Source of the DNA: Mycobacterium sp. EPa45
GTDB lineage: Bacteria; Actinomycetota; Actinomycetes; Mycobacteriales; Mycobacteriaceae
DNA length: 64,000 bases
Reading direction: 5' to 3'
Assembly (NCBI RefSeq): GCF_001021385.1
Contig: NZ_CP011773.1
Location: 5,146,001-5,210,000, forward strand
Shown: piece after piece, positions 8,057-15,725 of the stretch
Numbering within the stretch: the first letter of the stretch is position 1
How the letters are laid out: each line of letters opens with the position of its first letter
The notes under the pieces: model-generated
Seen by the model: the letters and a program-made list of their open reading frames with translations, nothing else
Databases searched by the model: none
What the model was told of the DNA's origin: nothing
Made by a program: the position numbers and the translations under genes

Positions 8057-9563
8057 GATCGTCGGGAAGTTCCTCTCGACGCTGCCGGAGGACGACGACC
8101 ACCCGTACCGCACCGGCCCCTGGCGACCGCAGACCACCGAGTGGCGCGCCGACGACCTCCTCGTCGTCGACGGAGAGATCCCGACCGACCTCGACGGGGT
8201 CTATCTGCGCAACACCGAGAACCCGCTGCACCCGGCTCTGAAGGCGTATCACCCGTTCGACGGTGACGGCATGCTGCACATCGTTGGGTTCCGTGACGGA
8301 AAGGCGTTCTACCGCAACCGCTTTGTTCGCACCGACGGGTTCGCGGCGGAGAACGCTGCCGGTGGCCCGCTCTGGCCGGGCCTGGCAGAACCACTGCCGC
8401 TCGCGAAGGTCGATTACGGCTGGGGCGCGCGCACGTTGATGAAGGATGCCTCCAGCACCGACGTGGTTGTGCACCGGGGCACCGCGTTGACGAGCTTCTA
8501 CCAGTGCGGTGACCTGTACCGCGTCGACCCGTACTCCGCCGAGACGCTCGGCAAGGAGACGTGGGGCGGCCGCTTTCCGGCCGACTGGGGTGTCTCGGCC
8601 CACCCCAAGGTCGACGAACGCACCGACGAAATGCTGTTCTTCAACTACTCGAAGAAGGCACCCTACATGCACTACGGGGTCGTCGACGCGAACAACGACC
8701 TGGTGCACTACGTCGATGTGCCGCTGCCCGGCCCGCGACTGCCGCACGATATGGCTTTCACTCGAAACTACGTGATCCTCAACGACTTCCCGCTGTTCTG
8801 GGATCCCGAACTGCTGGAGCGCGACGTGCACATGGCCCGGTTCCATCGGGACATGCCGTCGCGGTTCGCGGTCCTGCCCCGGCGGGGCACGAGTGGCCAG
8901 ATCCAGTGGTTCGAGGCCGACCCGACGTTCGTGCTGCACTTCGTCAACGCCTACGAGGATGGTGACGAGATCGTACTGGACGGTTTCTTCCAGGGCGATC
9001 CCGAGCCGACCGACAACGGCACCGGCACCAAGTGGCAGCGGGCGTTCCGGTTCCTCGCGCTCGACCGCATGCAGGCCCGGCTGCACCGCTGGCGGCTCAA
9101 CCTGCGCACCGGCGGGCTCACCGAAGAACCGTTGTCGGACAGCATCACCGAGTTCGGCATGATCAACACCGGTCATCTCGGCGAGCCGTATCGCTACACC
9201 TGGGCTGCCACCGGTAAGCCGGGCTGGTTCCTGTTCGACGGACTGGTCCGCCACGACGTGCGCACCGGCGCCGAAGAGCGCTACTCCTTCGGCGACGGGG
9301 TCTACGGCAGCGAGACGGCCATGGCGCCGCGCGTCGGCAGCCGGGCCGAGGACGACGGCTACCTGGTCACGCTCACCACCGACATGACCGCCGACGCCTC
9401 GTACTGCCTGGTTTTCGACGCGGCCCGGCTCGCCGACGGTCCTGTGTGCAAACTTCAACTGCCGGAACGGATCTCCAGCGGCACACACTCCACCTGGGTA
9501 GCCGGAGACGCGCTGCGCCGCTGGCATACCGCGGACTCGGCCGCCGAGGCGATCGGGCTGTAG
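8046..9563 (+). CDS. Carotenoid cleavage oxygenase family protein (Rv0913c-like)
   Basis: A 505-residue non-haem iron dioxygenase of the carotenoid oxygenase/lignostilbene dioxygenase family. Diagnostic features are GVYLRNTENP near residue 55 and YHPFDGDGMLHIVGFRDGKA near 75, the family hallmark. Histidines that would bind Fe(II) lie in later blades (SAHPKVD, PHDMAFT, ending SGTHSTW). The enzyme should split a conjugated double bond of a carotenoid, apocarotenoid or stilbene into two carbonyl products. The start overlaps the thiolase by 11 bases and the stop interlocks with the HxlR start (TAGTG), so the three genes are translationally coupled. The substrate is not known. Confidence 0.88.
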   Translation: MDTEIVGKFLSTLPEDDDHPYRTGPWRPQTTEWRADDLLVVDGEIPTDLDGVYLRNTENPLHPALKAYHPFDGDGMLHIVGFRDGKAFYRNRFVRTDGFAAENAAGGPLWPGLAEPLPLAKVDYGWGARTLMKDASSTDVVVHRGTALTSFYQCGDLYRVDPYSAETLGKETWGGRFPADWGVSAHPKVDERTDEMLFFNYSKKAPYMHYGVVDANNDLVHYVDVPLPGPRLPHDMAFTRNYVILNDFPLFWDPELLERDVHMARFHRDMPSRFAVLPRRGTSGQIQWFEADPTFVLHFVNAYEDGDEIVLDGFFQGDPEPTDNGTGTKWQRAFRFLALDRMQARLHRWRLNLRTGGLTEEPLSDSITEFGMINTGHLGEPYRYTWAATGKPGWFLFDGLVRHDVRTGAEERYSFGDGVYGSETAMAPRVGSRAEDDGYLVTLTTDMTADASYCLVFDAARLADGPVCKLQLPERISSGTHSTWVAGDALRRWHTADSAAEAIGL

Positions 9564-10519
9564 TGAGCGAAACGCAGTCCGTCGAGACGCCCATCGTCCT
9601 GGCGCCCGACGGCCCCAATGCCATCGGCCGCATGCTGGGCCTACTCGGCGACGAGTGGAACCTACTGATCGTCCAGCAGGCGCTGCTCGGCGCCAGCCGC
9701 TACAGCCAGTTCATGTCGCGGCTGCCGATCTCGAACTCGGTGCTTACCAATCGGCTGCGGACCCTGGTCGGCGACGGACTGCTGACCCGCAAGGTGCATG
9801 CCTCCACCCGGGCGCGTACCGAGTACCTGATCACCGGCCGCGGGCGTTCGCTGTGGCCGGCACTGTTGTCGATCTGGGAGTGGGAACGCAACTGGGTCGC
9901 CGAGCATCAGGAAGCGTTACCAGCCATGCGCCACCTGGCGTGCGGGTCGCACTTCGCACCGTTGTTGCGGTGCAACACCTGTCTGGCCGTGGTGACCGGA
10001 TCCGAAGTGGAGCTGAGCCTGGGCCCGAGCGGAGATTGGACACGGTCGGCGCCGGCCGCCTCGACGCGGCGCCGATCGGAATCCGAGAGCGCGGCGCGCG
10101 AGGCCGGGCTGTTCCCGCAGACGATGAGCGTGTTCGGTAATCGTTGGGCTGCAGCACTTCTGGTGGCGGCCTTCCTGGGCACCACCCGCTTCACCGATTT
10201 CCAGACCCAGCTCGGCGCGCCGCCGAGCCTGCTGGCCGAACGGCTCCAGACGTTCTGCAATCTCGGCGTGTTCACCACCGCGCCGACATCGCGCTCCGGT
10301 CCTGAGCGCGCCGCCTACCTGTTGACCGAGAAGGGGCGGGCGTTCTTTCCGGTGCTGACCGCCGCATTGCAGTGGGCGCAGTGGTGGTTCCAGGCGCCCG
10401 AAGGACCGGCGATCGTGATGACCCACAATGGCTGCGGGTCGGGTTTCACCGGCGAGCTTGCCTGCGATCGCTGCACCGAACGGCTGAGCGGGGCCCAGGT
10501 CAGTACCGTCGCTATTTAG
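9563..10519 (+). CDS. Tandem HxlR-type transcriptional regulator
   Basis: A 318-residue protein with two winged-helix HxlR domains. The first (about 15-110) reads IGRMLGLLGDEWNLLIVQQA then RLPISNSVLTNRLRTLVGDG; the second (about 185-280) reads MSVFGNRWAAALLVAAFLGT then LGAPPSLLAERLQTF. A cysteine pair between them (RCNTCLAV) and another at the C-terminus (CGSGFTGELACDRCTERL) may bind zinc. Two-domain HxlR proteins can bind DNA as pseudo-dimers. The GTG start shares its G with the stop of the oxygenase gene, so it probably controls this operon. It converges on the lipoprotein gene with an 8-base overlap of the 3' ends. Confidence 0.85.
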   Translation: MSETQSVETPIVLAPDGPNAIGRMLGLLGDEWNLLIVQQALLGASRYSQFMSRLPISNSVLTNRLRTLVGDGLLTRKVHASTRARTEYLITGRGRSLWPALLSIWEWERNWVAEHQEALPAMRHLACGSHFAPLLRCNTCLAVVTGSEVELSLGPSGDWTRSAPAASTRRRSESESAAREAGLFPQTMSVFGNRWAAALLVAAFLGTTRFTDFQTQLGAPPSLLAERLQTFCNLGVFTTAPTSRSGPERAAYLLTEKGRAFFPVLTAALQWAQWWFQAPEGPAIVMTHNGCGSGFTGELACDRCTERLSGAQVSTVAI

Positions 10520-11129
10520 GCGGAAGTATCTGGAATCCCTTGAGGATCGCGGCCGAATCGGCTGCGTAGGTGGGGTTGTCGGGCTTGATCGTCTGCACGG
10601 TCAGCGTGCTGACGTAGTTGATGTCGCCATCTTGGTAAACCACCGCCAGTGAGGTGGCGGTGCGGGCCGGGATCTTGCCCATGGCCGGCGCGGTGTACGA
10701 GGTGGTTTGGGCGGTCGACCCGCACACCTGTGCGGGAGTGCTCTTGAGATCCTTGACCTTCAGCCGCGCGACCAGCTGCTGGTTCTGCGCGTCCAGGATT
10801 GCCTGCGCGTGGCCCACGTCGGTACTCACCTTCTGCAGGGTGACGACGGCATTGGGGGTGAATCCCTCATCGGTGAGCCCCGGATTCCGGATGGCGTACC
10901 GGATCGACTCGGAGTCCAGCTTGGTGGTGCGCTCCCAGCCCTGCGGCTGCGGTAGTCGCAGCCGCGGCTCCTGGTCGGTGCGGGTTGGGATGTCGGTCAT
11001 CGGCAACGACACCTCGTTGCACTTGGCGGCTTCGGCCTTGTTCTTGTCGTCCGAACAGCCCGTGATCGTCACCGTCAGCGCGACCGCCAGTACGGCCGCC
11101 GCGACTGAAGTCACCTTGTGCAATGTCAC
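10512..11129 (-). CDS. LpqN/LpqT-family lipoprotein
   Basis: About 205 residues with a short signal sequence ending in a lipobox (ITGC, Cys at about 25), so it should be acylated and anchored to the outer face of the membrane. The mature part (LPMTDIPTRTDQEPRLRLPQ and later TLTVQTIKPDNPTYAADSAA) resembles the actinobacterial LpqN/LpqT fold. Some relatives bind MmpL3 or trehalose-lipid partners; no partner is visible here. GTG 11129 and GTG 11114 are the plausible starts; the longer form supplies His and Lys before the hydrophobic stretch. It diverges from hsp20, and the CIRCE operator sits between the two starts. Confidence 0.75.
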   Translation of the reverse strand: MTLHKVTSVAAAVLAVALTVTITGCSDDKNKAEAAKCNEVSLPMTDIPTRTDQEPRLRLPQPQGWERTTKLDSESIRYAIRNPGLTDEGFTPNAVVTLQKVSTDVGHAQAILDAQNQQLVARLKVKDLKSTPAQVCGSTAQTTSYTAPAMGKIPARTATSLAVVYQDGDINYVSTLTVQTIKPDNPTYAADSAAILKGFQILPPK

Positions 11130-11184
11130 CCCTTCGAAGAGCCCGGCCCAGCCTACCGGGGCCGCGAAATCTCCGAAAAAAGTG

Positions 11185-11211
11185 TTAGCACTCTCCACCT
11201 CCGAGTGCTAA
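11185..11211. promoter_or_regulatory. CIRCE operator (HrcA binding site)
   Basis: A perfect TTAGCACTC-N9-GAGTGCTAA inverted repeat (arms 11185-11193 and 11203-11211, spacer TCCACCTCC). This is the exact consensus bound by the heat-shock repressor HrcA. It lies 71 bases before the hsp20 GTG and 55 bases before the divergent lipoprotein start, so repression of hsp20 and possibly of the lipoprotein is expected. Confidence 0.95.
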
Positions 11212-11282
11212 TCTGGCAGTGCACAGTAAAGCTGCCCGCCAGGGTGGTGGGCTTGCGTTCAGCGATGCAGGAGGTGAGTACT

Positions 11283-11732
11283 GTGCTTCGCTTCGATCCG
11301 TTCAATGACCTTGAAGCCATGACCCGGGGACTGTTGGCCAGCCAGACCGGAACCGATCGCAGCCCCCGATTCATGCCGATGGACCTCTACAAGGTCGACG
11401 ACCATTACGTGCTGACCGCCGACCTTCCCGGCGTAGATCCAGGTTCGATCGACGTCAATGTCGACAACGGGACTCTGACGCTCACGGCGCACCGGTCGGC
11501 CCGCTCCGAGGACTCGGTGCAGTGGTTGACCAGTGAGAGATTCTTCGGCACCTACCGCCGGCAGCTGTCACTCGGTGAAGGTGTCGACACCGCCAAGATC
11601 TCGGCCACCTACGAGAACGGCGTGTTGACGGTGACGATCCCCCTGGCCGAGCGCGCCAAGGCGCGCCGCATCGAAGTCACCCGTTCCGGCGAGAGCAAGC
11701 CCATCGAGGCGACCACCGTCGAAGCGGGCTGA
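11283..11732 (+). CDS. Hsp20/alpha-crystallin family small heat-shock protein
   Basis: A 149-residue small heat-shock protein, an ATP-independent holdase that traps unfolding proteins. The alpha-crystallin domain (about 40-130) contains MPMDLYKVDDHYVLTADLPG, NVDNGTLTLTAHRS and the closing ENGVLTVTIPLAE, whose hydrophobic residues form the dimer and oligomer contacts. The GTG at 11283 has a strong AGGAGGT ribosome binding site eight bases upstream. The perfect CIRCE element upstream shows HrcA-type heat-shock control. It ends before a long hairpin shared with the convergent acetyltransferase gene. Confidence 0.95.
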   Translation: MLRFDPFNDLEAMTRGLLASQTGTDRSPRFMPMDLYKVDDHYVLTADLPGVDPGSIDVNVDNGTLTLTAHRSARSEDSVQWLTSERFFGTYRRQLSLGEGVDTAKISATYENGVLTVTIPLAERAKARRIEVTRSGESKPIEATTVEAG

Positions 11733-11749
11733 GGCTCAACCGTTTTTAG

Positions 11750-11787
11750 TTCAGGCTCAGCCGTCACCTATGACGGTTGAGCCTGAA
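11750..11787. terminator. Long hairpin between convergent genes
   Basis: Arms at 11750-11766 and 11771-11787 pair over 17 positions with one G-T wobble and a four-base loop. Five Ts precede it on the plus strand (11743-11747). A third copy of the arm at 11732-11743 can pair perfectly with 11773-11784, giving an alternative structure. It probably terminates transcripts of hsp20 and of the acetyltransferase, whose stop codon lies inside the stem. Confidence 0.6.
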
Positions 11788-12363
11788 CGTCAGGTTGTTG
11801 CGCACCGCCGGCCATTCGATGTCCAGGATGGAGTACACCACGGTGTCGCGGCGGGATCCATCGGCGAGCAGCTGATGGCTGCGCAGCACTCCGTCGAGCT
11901 TGGCGCCGAGGCGTTCGATCGCTGCCCGGCTCACGTGATTGAAAAAGTGCGTGCGGAATTCGACAGCGACACAACCGAGTTGGTCGAACGCGTGCGAGAG
12001 CATCACCAGCTTGGTCTCAGTATTGACCCCGGTGCGCCGCGCCGATGCCGAGTACCAGGTGTGGCCGATCTCGAGCCGACGATTGGCGGCATCGACGTGG
12101 AACATGCTCGAGGAGCCGACCACCACACCGTCGGTCCGTCGCCGGATCACGTAGGTGACACCGTCGTCGGAGCCTTGCATGGTCTGCATGCGGCTCACCC
12201 ACGTCGCGGTGGACTCCGGCGAAGGCGCGCTGGTGAACCACAGCTCGCCGACCGAGCCGTCGGCGGCCGCGTGCGCCAGTTCGGGTATGTGAGAGTCATG
12301 CAGTGGCTCAAGGGAAACCCATTGCGCGCCGGTCAGCGTGACCGGTTCGACGAACCGGCTCAT
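11764..12363 (-). CDS. GNAT-family N-acetyltransferase
   Basis: A 199-residue acetyltransferase of the RimJ/RimL-like type. The segments TLTGAQWVSLEPLHDSHIPE at the N-terminus, GVVVGSSSMFHVDAANRRLE and IGHTWYSASARRTGVNTETK, then AIERLGAKLDGVLRSHQ near the end are characteristic. The acetyl-CoA loop is of the divergent R-x-T-G-V-N-T form. It would acetylate an amino group of a protein or small molecule. Its start overlaps the stop of the upstream membrane-protein gene as ATGA, so the two are coupled. The last codons and the stop lie inside the terminator hairpin. Confidence 0.85.
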   Translation of the reverse strand: MSRFVEPVTLTGAQWVSLEPLHDSHIPELAHAAADGSVGELWFTSAPSPESTATWVSRMQTMQGSDDGVTYVIRRRTDGVVVGSSSMFHVDAANRRLEIGHTWYSASARRTGVNTETKLVMLSHAFDQLGCVAVEFRTHFFNHVSRAAIERLGAKLDGVLRSHQLLADGSRRDTVVYSILDIEWPAVRNNLTFRLNRHR

Positions 12364-12782
12364 CTGCGGCGCGCCAGAGCGGTGATCAACGCCCACACCG
12401 ACGACAGCACCGCACCGCCCGCGCACACCGCGCCAATGTAGAAGCCGTACCCCACCGACACCGATCCGCTGACATTGAGGTGGTAGTACCAGTAGGTCAG
12501 CACGCCGAGCAACACCGAAATCACCAGCGCCGCCGCAGCGGCCAGGCGCGGGGACAGATTGCGCGCCACCATCGCACCGGTGACGATCAGCGCCGACGCC
12601 AGCAGCACGATCAACTGGCCGGCGCCGAAACGGGGCGGCAGCACGATACTGCCGACGGTGCCACCGATGGCGCTGGCCCGGCCGCCGCCCTTGACCGGGG
12701 TCGTCAACCACGGCAGCCAGGCGCTGATCGCCAATATCGCCGCGCAGAGCACGACGAACCAGCCCGCACGCAGGTGTGCCAT
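12360..12782 (-). CDS. Small four-helix membrane protein
   Basis: A 140-residue protein with about four hydrophobic segments (AGWFVVLCAAILAISAWLPW, then FGAGQLIVLLASALIVTGAM, AALVISVLLGVLTYWYY and YIGAVCAGGAVLSSVWALI) and an arginine-rich C-terminus, giving a predicted inner-membrane protein with both ends inside. I do not recognise the family. It overlaps the acetyltransferase by four bases and follows the ABC-F gene by nine bases on the same strand, so all three may form one operon. Confidence 0.7.
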   Translation of the reverse strand: MAHLRAGWFVVLCAAILAISAWLPWLTTPVKGGGRASAIGGTVGSIVLPPRFGAGQLIVLLASALIVTGAMVARNLSPRLAAAAALVISVLLGVLTYWYYHLNVSGSVSVGYGFYIGAVCAGGAVLSSVWALITALARRR

Positions 12783-12791
12783 GGTCAGACC

Positions 12792-14366
12792 CTAACCCGC
12801 CGCATCCAATACACCGGGCTGCCGCATCGACAGGGTCCGGTCCAGATCCAGCCGAGCCAGGAACTCGTCGTCGTGGCTGACCACGATCAGGGCGCCGCGG
12901 TAGGCACGCAGCGCGTCGACCAGCTGGGCCACGCTGGCCAGATCGAGGTTGTTCGTCGGCTCGTCGAGCACGAGAAGTTGGGGCGGCGGCTCGGCCAACA
13001 GCAGTCGTGCCAGCGCCACCCGGAACCGTTCACCGCCGGATAGGGTGGCCACGGGCCGGTACACCGAGTCGCCGCGCAACAGGAACCGCGCCAGGCGGGT
13101 TCGCACGAGCGCGGAGTCGGCATCCGGCGCCGCGGCGCGCACGTTGTCCAGCACGCTGGCGCCGTCGTCGAGCCCGTCGATGCGCTGCGGCAGGTAGCCG
13201 ACACGATCGGTCAGTAAACGGCCCGCACTGCCTGCGATCAGATCGTCCAGGAACCGGGTCTTGCCGACGCCGTTGCGCCCGACGACAGCGACCCGTTCGG
13301 GACCCATCACCACCAATGGTCCACGCGTGCCTGGCAATTCGGCGATCCTTCGGGTGGCTGGCACACCGGGGTCAGGCAGGTCGACGTGAATGTGTTCGTT
13401 ACCGCGCAGTCTCGCCTCGGCGGACTGCAGCGCCTCGGCGGCGTCGGCCGCCTTGTCCTCGAGCCCTGCGCGCAGCTTGCCCGCCGATACCTCCGCCGAC
13501 GATGCCCAGTTGTTCATCACGATCTTCGGCGCCCGCTTGTTGGCGTAGTCCTTCTGCGCCTTGCGATTACGGCGAGCGAGCTTGGTCTCCGCCGCCGCGC
13601 GCTGTCGTCTCTGCACGCGCACCGTCTGTTCAGCGGCCGACACCGCCTGTGCGGCGGCGGCCTGTTCGCTTTCCAGATGGGCGAGCCATTCGCGATAAGG
13701 ACCGCCGAACGACGTCAGCCGCTGGTTGTGCAGCTCGGCGGTGTGGCTCATCCGGTTCAACAGCGCCACATCGTGACTGACGACCACCAGCGACCCGGGC
13801 CAGTCGGCGATCAGGTCGTACAACCTGGTCCGGGCGTCGCGGTCGAGGTTGTTCGTCGGCTCGTCGAGCAGGGTGATGGCGGCCGGCTCGAGCCGAAGGG
13901 CGGTGATCGCCAACAACATCGCCTCCCCGCCGGATACCTGTCCCACTGTCCGGTCCAGGTCGGCGGGCTCCAAGCCGATTACGCGCAGCGCCTCGCCGGC
14001 GCGATCCGCGACGTCCCAGTCCTCACCGATCACCTCGAAGTCCCGTTCGGTCGCGCAGCCGGATTCGATTGCGCGCAGCGCAGCCAACTTCGCGCCGATA
14101 CCGAGCACGTCGGCGATCGGCCACGTTGCGTCGAGGGTCAGGGTCTGCGGCAGGTAGGCGACGTCGCCGCCGGTGATGACCCGGCCGCGGGTCGGGGTGA
14201 GCTCACCGGCGATCAGGCGCAGCAGGGTTGACTTGCCGCTGCCGTTGGCGCCGACGAGTCCGGTCCGGCCGGTGGACAGCGTGGCGTCAAGGTCGCTGAG
14301 CGCGACGGATCCGTCCGGCCAGACGAAGTCGAGGTCGATCAGGGTGATGGCGGATTCGGTAGGCAT
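12792..14366 (-). CDS. ABC-F family ATPase (ribosome-associated type)
   Basis: A 524-residue protein with two ABC domains and no membrane segments. Domain 1 has Walker A GANGSGKST near 40, signature VSGGEAMLL and Walker B LLDEPTNNLD. Domain 2 has GRNGVGKT, LSGGERFRVALARLLLAEPP and LVLDEPTNNLD. The linker (about 235-330) is rich in Ala, Arg, Glu and Lys and helical, as in ABC-F proteins that act on the ribosome; some protect it from antibiotics. ATG 14366 is preferred because the core begins at once, though its ribosome binding site is weak. A strong ribosome binding site further up serves a possible short upstream frame. Confidence 0.9.
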   Translation of the reverse strand: MPTESAITLIDLDFVWPDGSVALSDLDATLSTGRTGLVGANGSGKSTLLRLIAGELTPTRGRVITGGDVAYLPQTLTLDATWPIADVLGIGAKLAALRAIESGCATERDFEVIGEDWDVADRAGEALRVIGLEPADLDRTVGQVSGGEAMLLAITALRLEPAAITLLDEPTNNLDRDARTRLYDLIADWPGSLVVVSHDVALLNRMSHTAELHNQRLTSFGGPYREWLAHLESEQAAAAQAVSAAEQTVRVQRRQRAAAETKLARRNRKAQKDYANKRAPKIVMNNWASSAEVSAGKLRAGLEDKAADAAEALQSAEARLRGNEHIHVDLPDPGVPATRRIAELPGTRGPLVVMGPERVAVVGRNGVGKTRFLDDLIAGSAGRLLTDRVGYLPQRIDGLDDGASVLDNVRAAAPDADSALVRTRLARFLLRGDSVYRPVATLSGGERFRVALARLLLAEPPPQLLVLDEPTNNLDLASVAQLVDALRAYRGALIVVSHDDEFLARLDLDRTLSMRQPGVLDAAG

Positions 14367-14511
14367 GGGTCTCCACGTGGTTGTCAGCGGGCGGGGAAGC
14401 GGCGCTGTGATCCACGATGGGGACCCTCCTTTGGGACGCACGGGCAGGAACGACCGCCACGGTAGTGGCGTAATTACCTGCGGACAACCGATTTATCCCT
14501 ACGCTGAAGCC

Positions 14512-14955
14512 ATGGATCTCCCCGACTGGGTTCGCAAGCTCGAGATGGGACCCCATCCCGAAGGCGGCTTCTTCCGCGAGACCTGGCGCAGCGAGCTCGT
14601 CGTCGGCGAGTCCGCGTTGCCGCCGGACTACAACGGCCCGCGCAACGCCGGAACCGCAATCTATTTCGTGCTGCTGCCCGGTCAGCAGTCCGCCTGGCAC
14701 ACCGTGCGCAGCGCCGAGCTGTGGCTGTACCACCGCGGCAGTCCGCTGCTGCTCGACATTGGTCCGGAAAAGGAAAGCGCCACAAGGGTTCTGCTCGGCC
14801 CGGACGTCCTTGCCGGTCAACAGCCACAGGTGCTGGTGCCCCCGGGTCACTGGCAGCGGGCCCGTCCCCGCGACGACGAGCCGACGCTGGTCAGCTGCGT
14901 CGTGGTGCCGGGCTTCGACTTCGCGGATTTCGCGTTGGCGCCCCCTAGCGATTGA
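14512..14955 (+). CDS. DUF985 cupin-domain protein
   Basis: A 147-residue cupin. The family pattern is clear: LEMGPHPEGGFFRETWRSE at the N-terminus, AIYFVLLPGQQSAWHTVRSA and LWLYHRGSPLLLDI in the barrel, and VPPGHWQRARP in the second cupin motif. Members bind a metal or a sugar-like ligand; the reaction here is unknown. The ATG at 14512 follows an AT-rich stretch and lacks a strong ribosome binding site. It converges on the BKACE-like gene with an 11-base overlap of coding ends. Confidence 0.85.
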   Translation: MDLPDWVRKLEMGPHPEGGFFRETWRSELVVGESALPPDYNGPRNAGTAIYFVLLPGQQSAWHTVRSAELWLYHRGSPLLLDIGPEKESATRVLLGPDVLAGQQPQVLVPPGHWQRARPRDDEPTLVSCVVVPGFDFADFALAPPSD

Positions 14956-15676
14956 CCGTCCGCAGCAGGTCGAACGCCGCGGCAACGAGTTCGGCGTTAC
15001 CCGGCGCAATCGATCCGTCCGGCAACGCCACGGTGTCCTCCAACCCGATGCGGGTCTGCACTCCCCGCACGCCCGCGTGGGCCAGCAGCGGCCAGCAGCT
15101 GTCATCGAGGCCATGCAGCAATGCCGGCGCCGGCGAGCCGGCCCGCTGGATCCGCGCCAGCAGGTCGTCTGCGGTCGCGGTGTCCCCGTCGGGTCCGAGT
15201 TCGATCATCACCCGCAGGCAGTGCGGAGCCAGCTCCGAGCTCGCCCACGCTTGTGCGGCATCGGCATGAAAGATGCCGGCCTCCACCCCGACGCCCCGGC
15301 TCAGCAACAGCTCTGCCAGCTCCTCGGCGCCGGGTTCATGCCAGTTGACCGAGGCGAAGTCGGGCAGCACGGTCCACGCCTCGACCGTGCGCAACCGCCG
15401 CTGCGGATCGGGCAGCGCCCAGAACCCCGTCGTCACACCCAACGGCAGGCCCGGCACCGCGTGCCGCACTGCGCTCACCGCGGCGGCGACGACCTCCGGC
15501 TCCAGCGAGTCCGCCCCGTCGGCGGTCTTGGGGTGCAGGTGCACAGCCCGCGCCCCAGCGCCGTGCGCAGCGACGGCCGCGGCGGCCAGCTGCGGCGGCG
15601 ACACCGGAAGGCCGGCGTGCTGATCGGGGGTGCGGGCGCCGTTGATGCAGGCCTTGACGTAGGGAGCTTTGGACAC
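14945..15676 (-). CDS. BKACE-type beta-keto acid cleavage enzyme (DUF849)
   Basis: A 243-residue TIM-barrel protein of the 3-keto-5-aminohexanoate cleavage family. Features are KACINGARTPDQH at the start, AVHLHPKT (zinc-binding His-x-His), GVTTGFWALP, a conserved glutamate region VNWHEPGAEE and the late GVRGVQTRIGLEDT. Family enzymes condense a beta-keto acid with acetyl-CoA and release acetoacetate plus a new acyl-CoA. At 243 residues it is shorter than the roughly 270-300 usual for the family. No lysine-fermentation genes are near, so the substrate is likely another beta-keto acid. Confidence 0.85.
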   Translation of the reverse strand: MSKAPYVKACINGARTPDQHAGLPVSPPQLAAAAVAAHGAGARAVHLHPKTADGADSLEPEVVAAAVSAVRHAVPGLPLGVTTGFWALPDPQRRLRTVEAWTVLPDFASVNWHEPGAEELAELLLSRGVGVEAGIFHADAAQAWASSELAPHCLRVMIELGPDGDTATADDLLARIQRAGSPAPALLHGLDDSCWPLLAHAGVRGVQTRIGLEDTVALPDGSIAPGNAELVAAAFDLLRTVNR

Positions 15677-15725
15677 ACGTCATTGTCACCCGTCGCGACG
15701 CCACTTTCCCAAGTAGCGTTTCCCC

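Noticed and set aside
14945..15676. Part of a lysine-fermentation pathway
   Set aside because: Only the cleavage-enzyme family member is present; none of the aminomutase or dehydrogenase partners is nearby.
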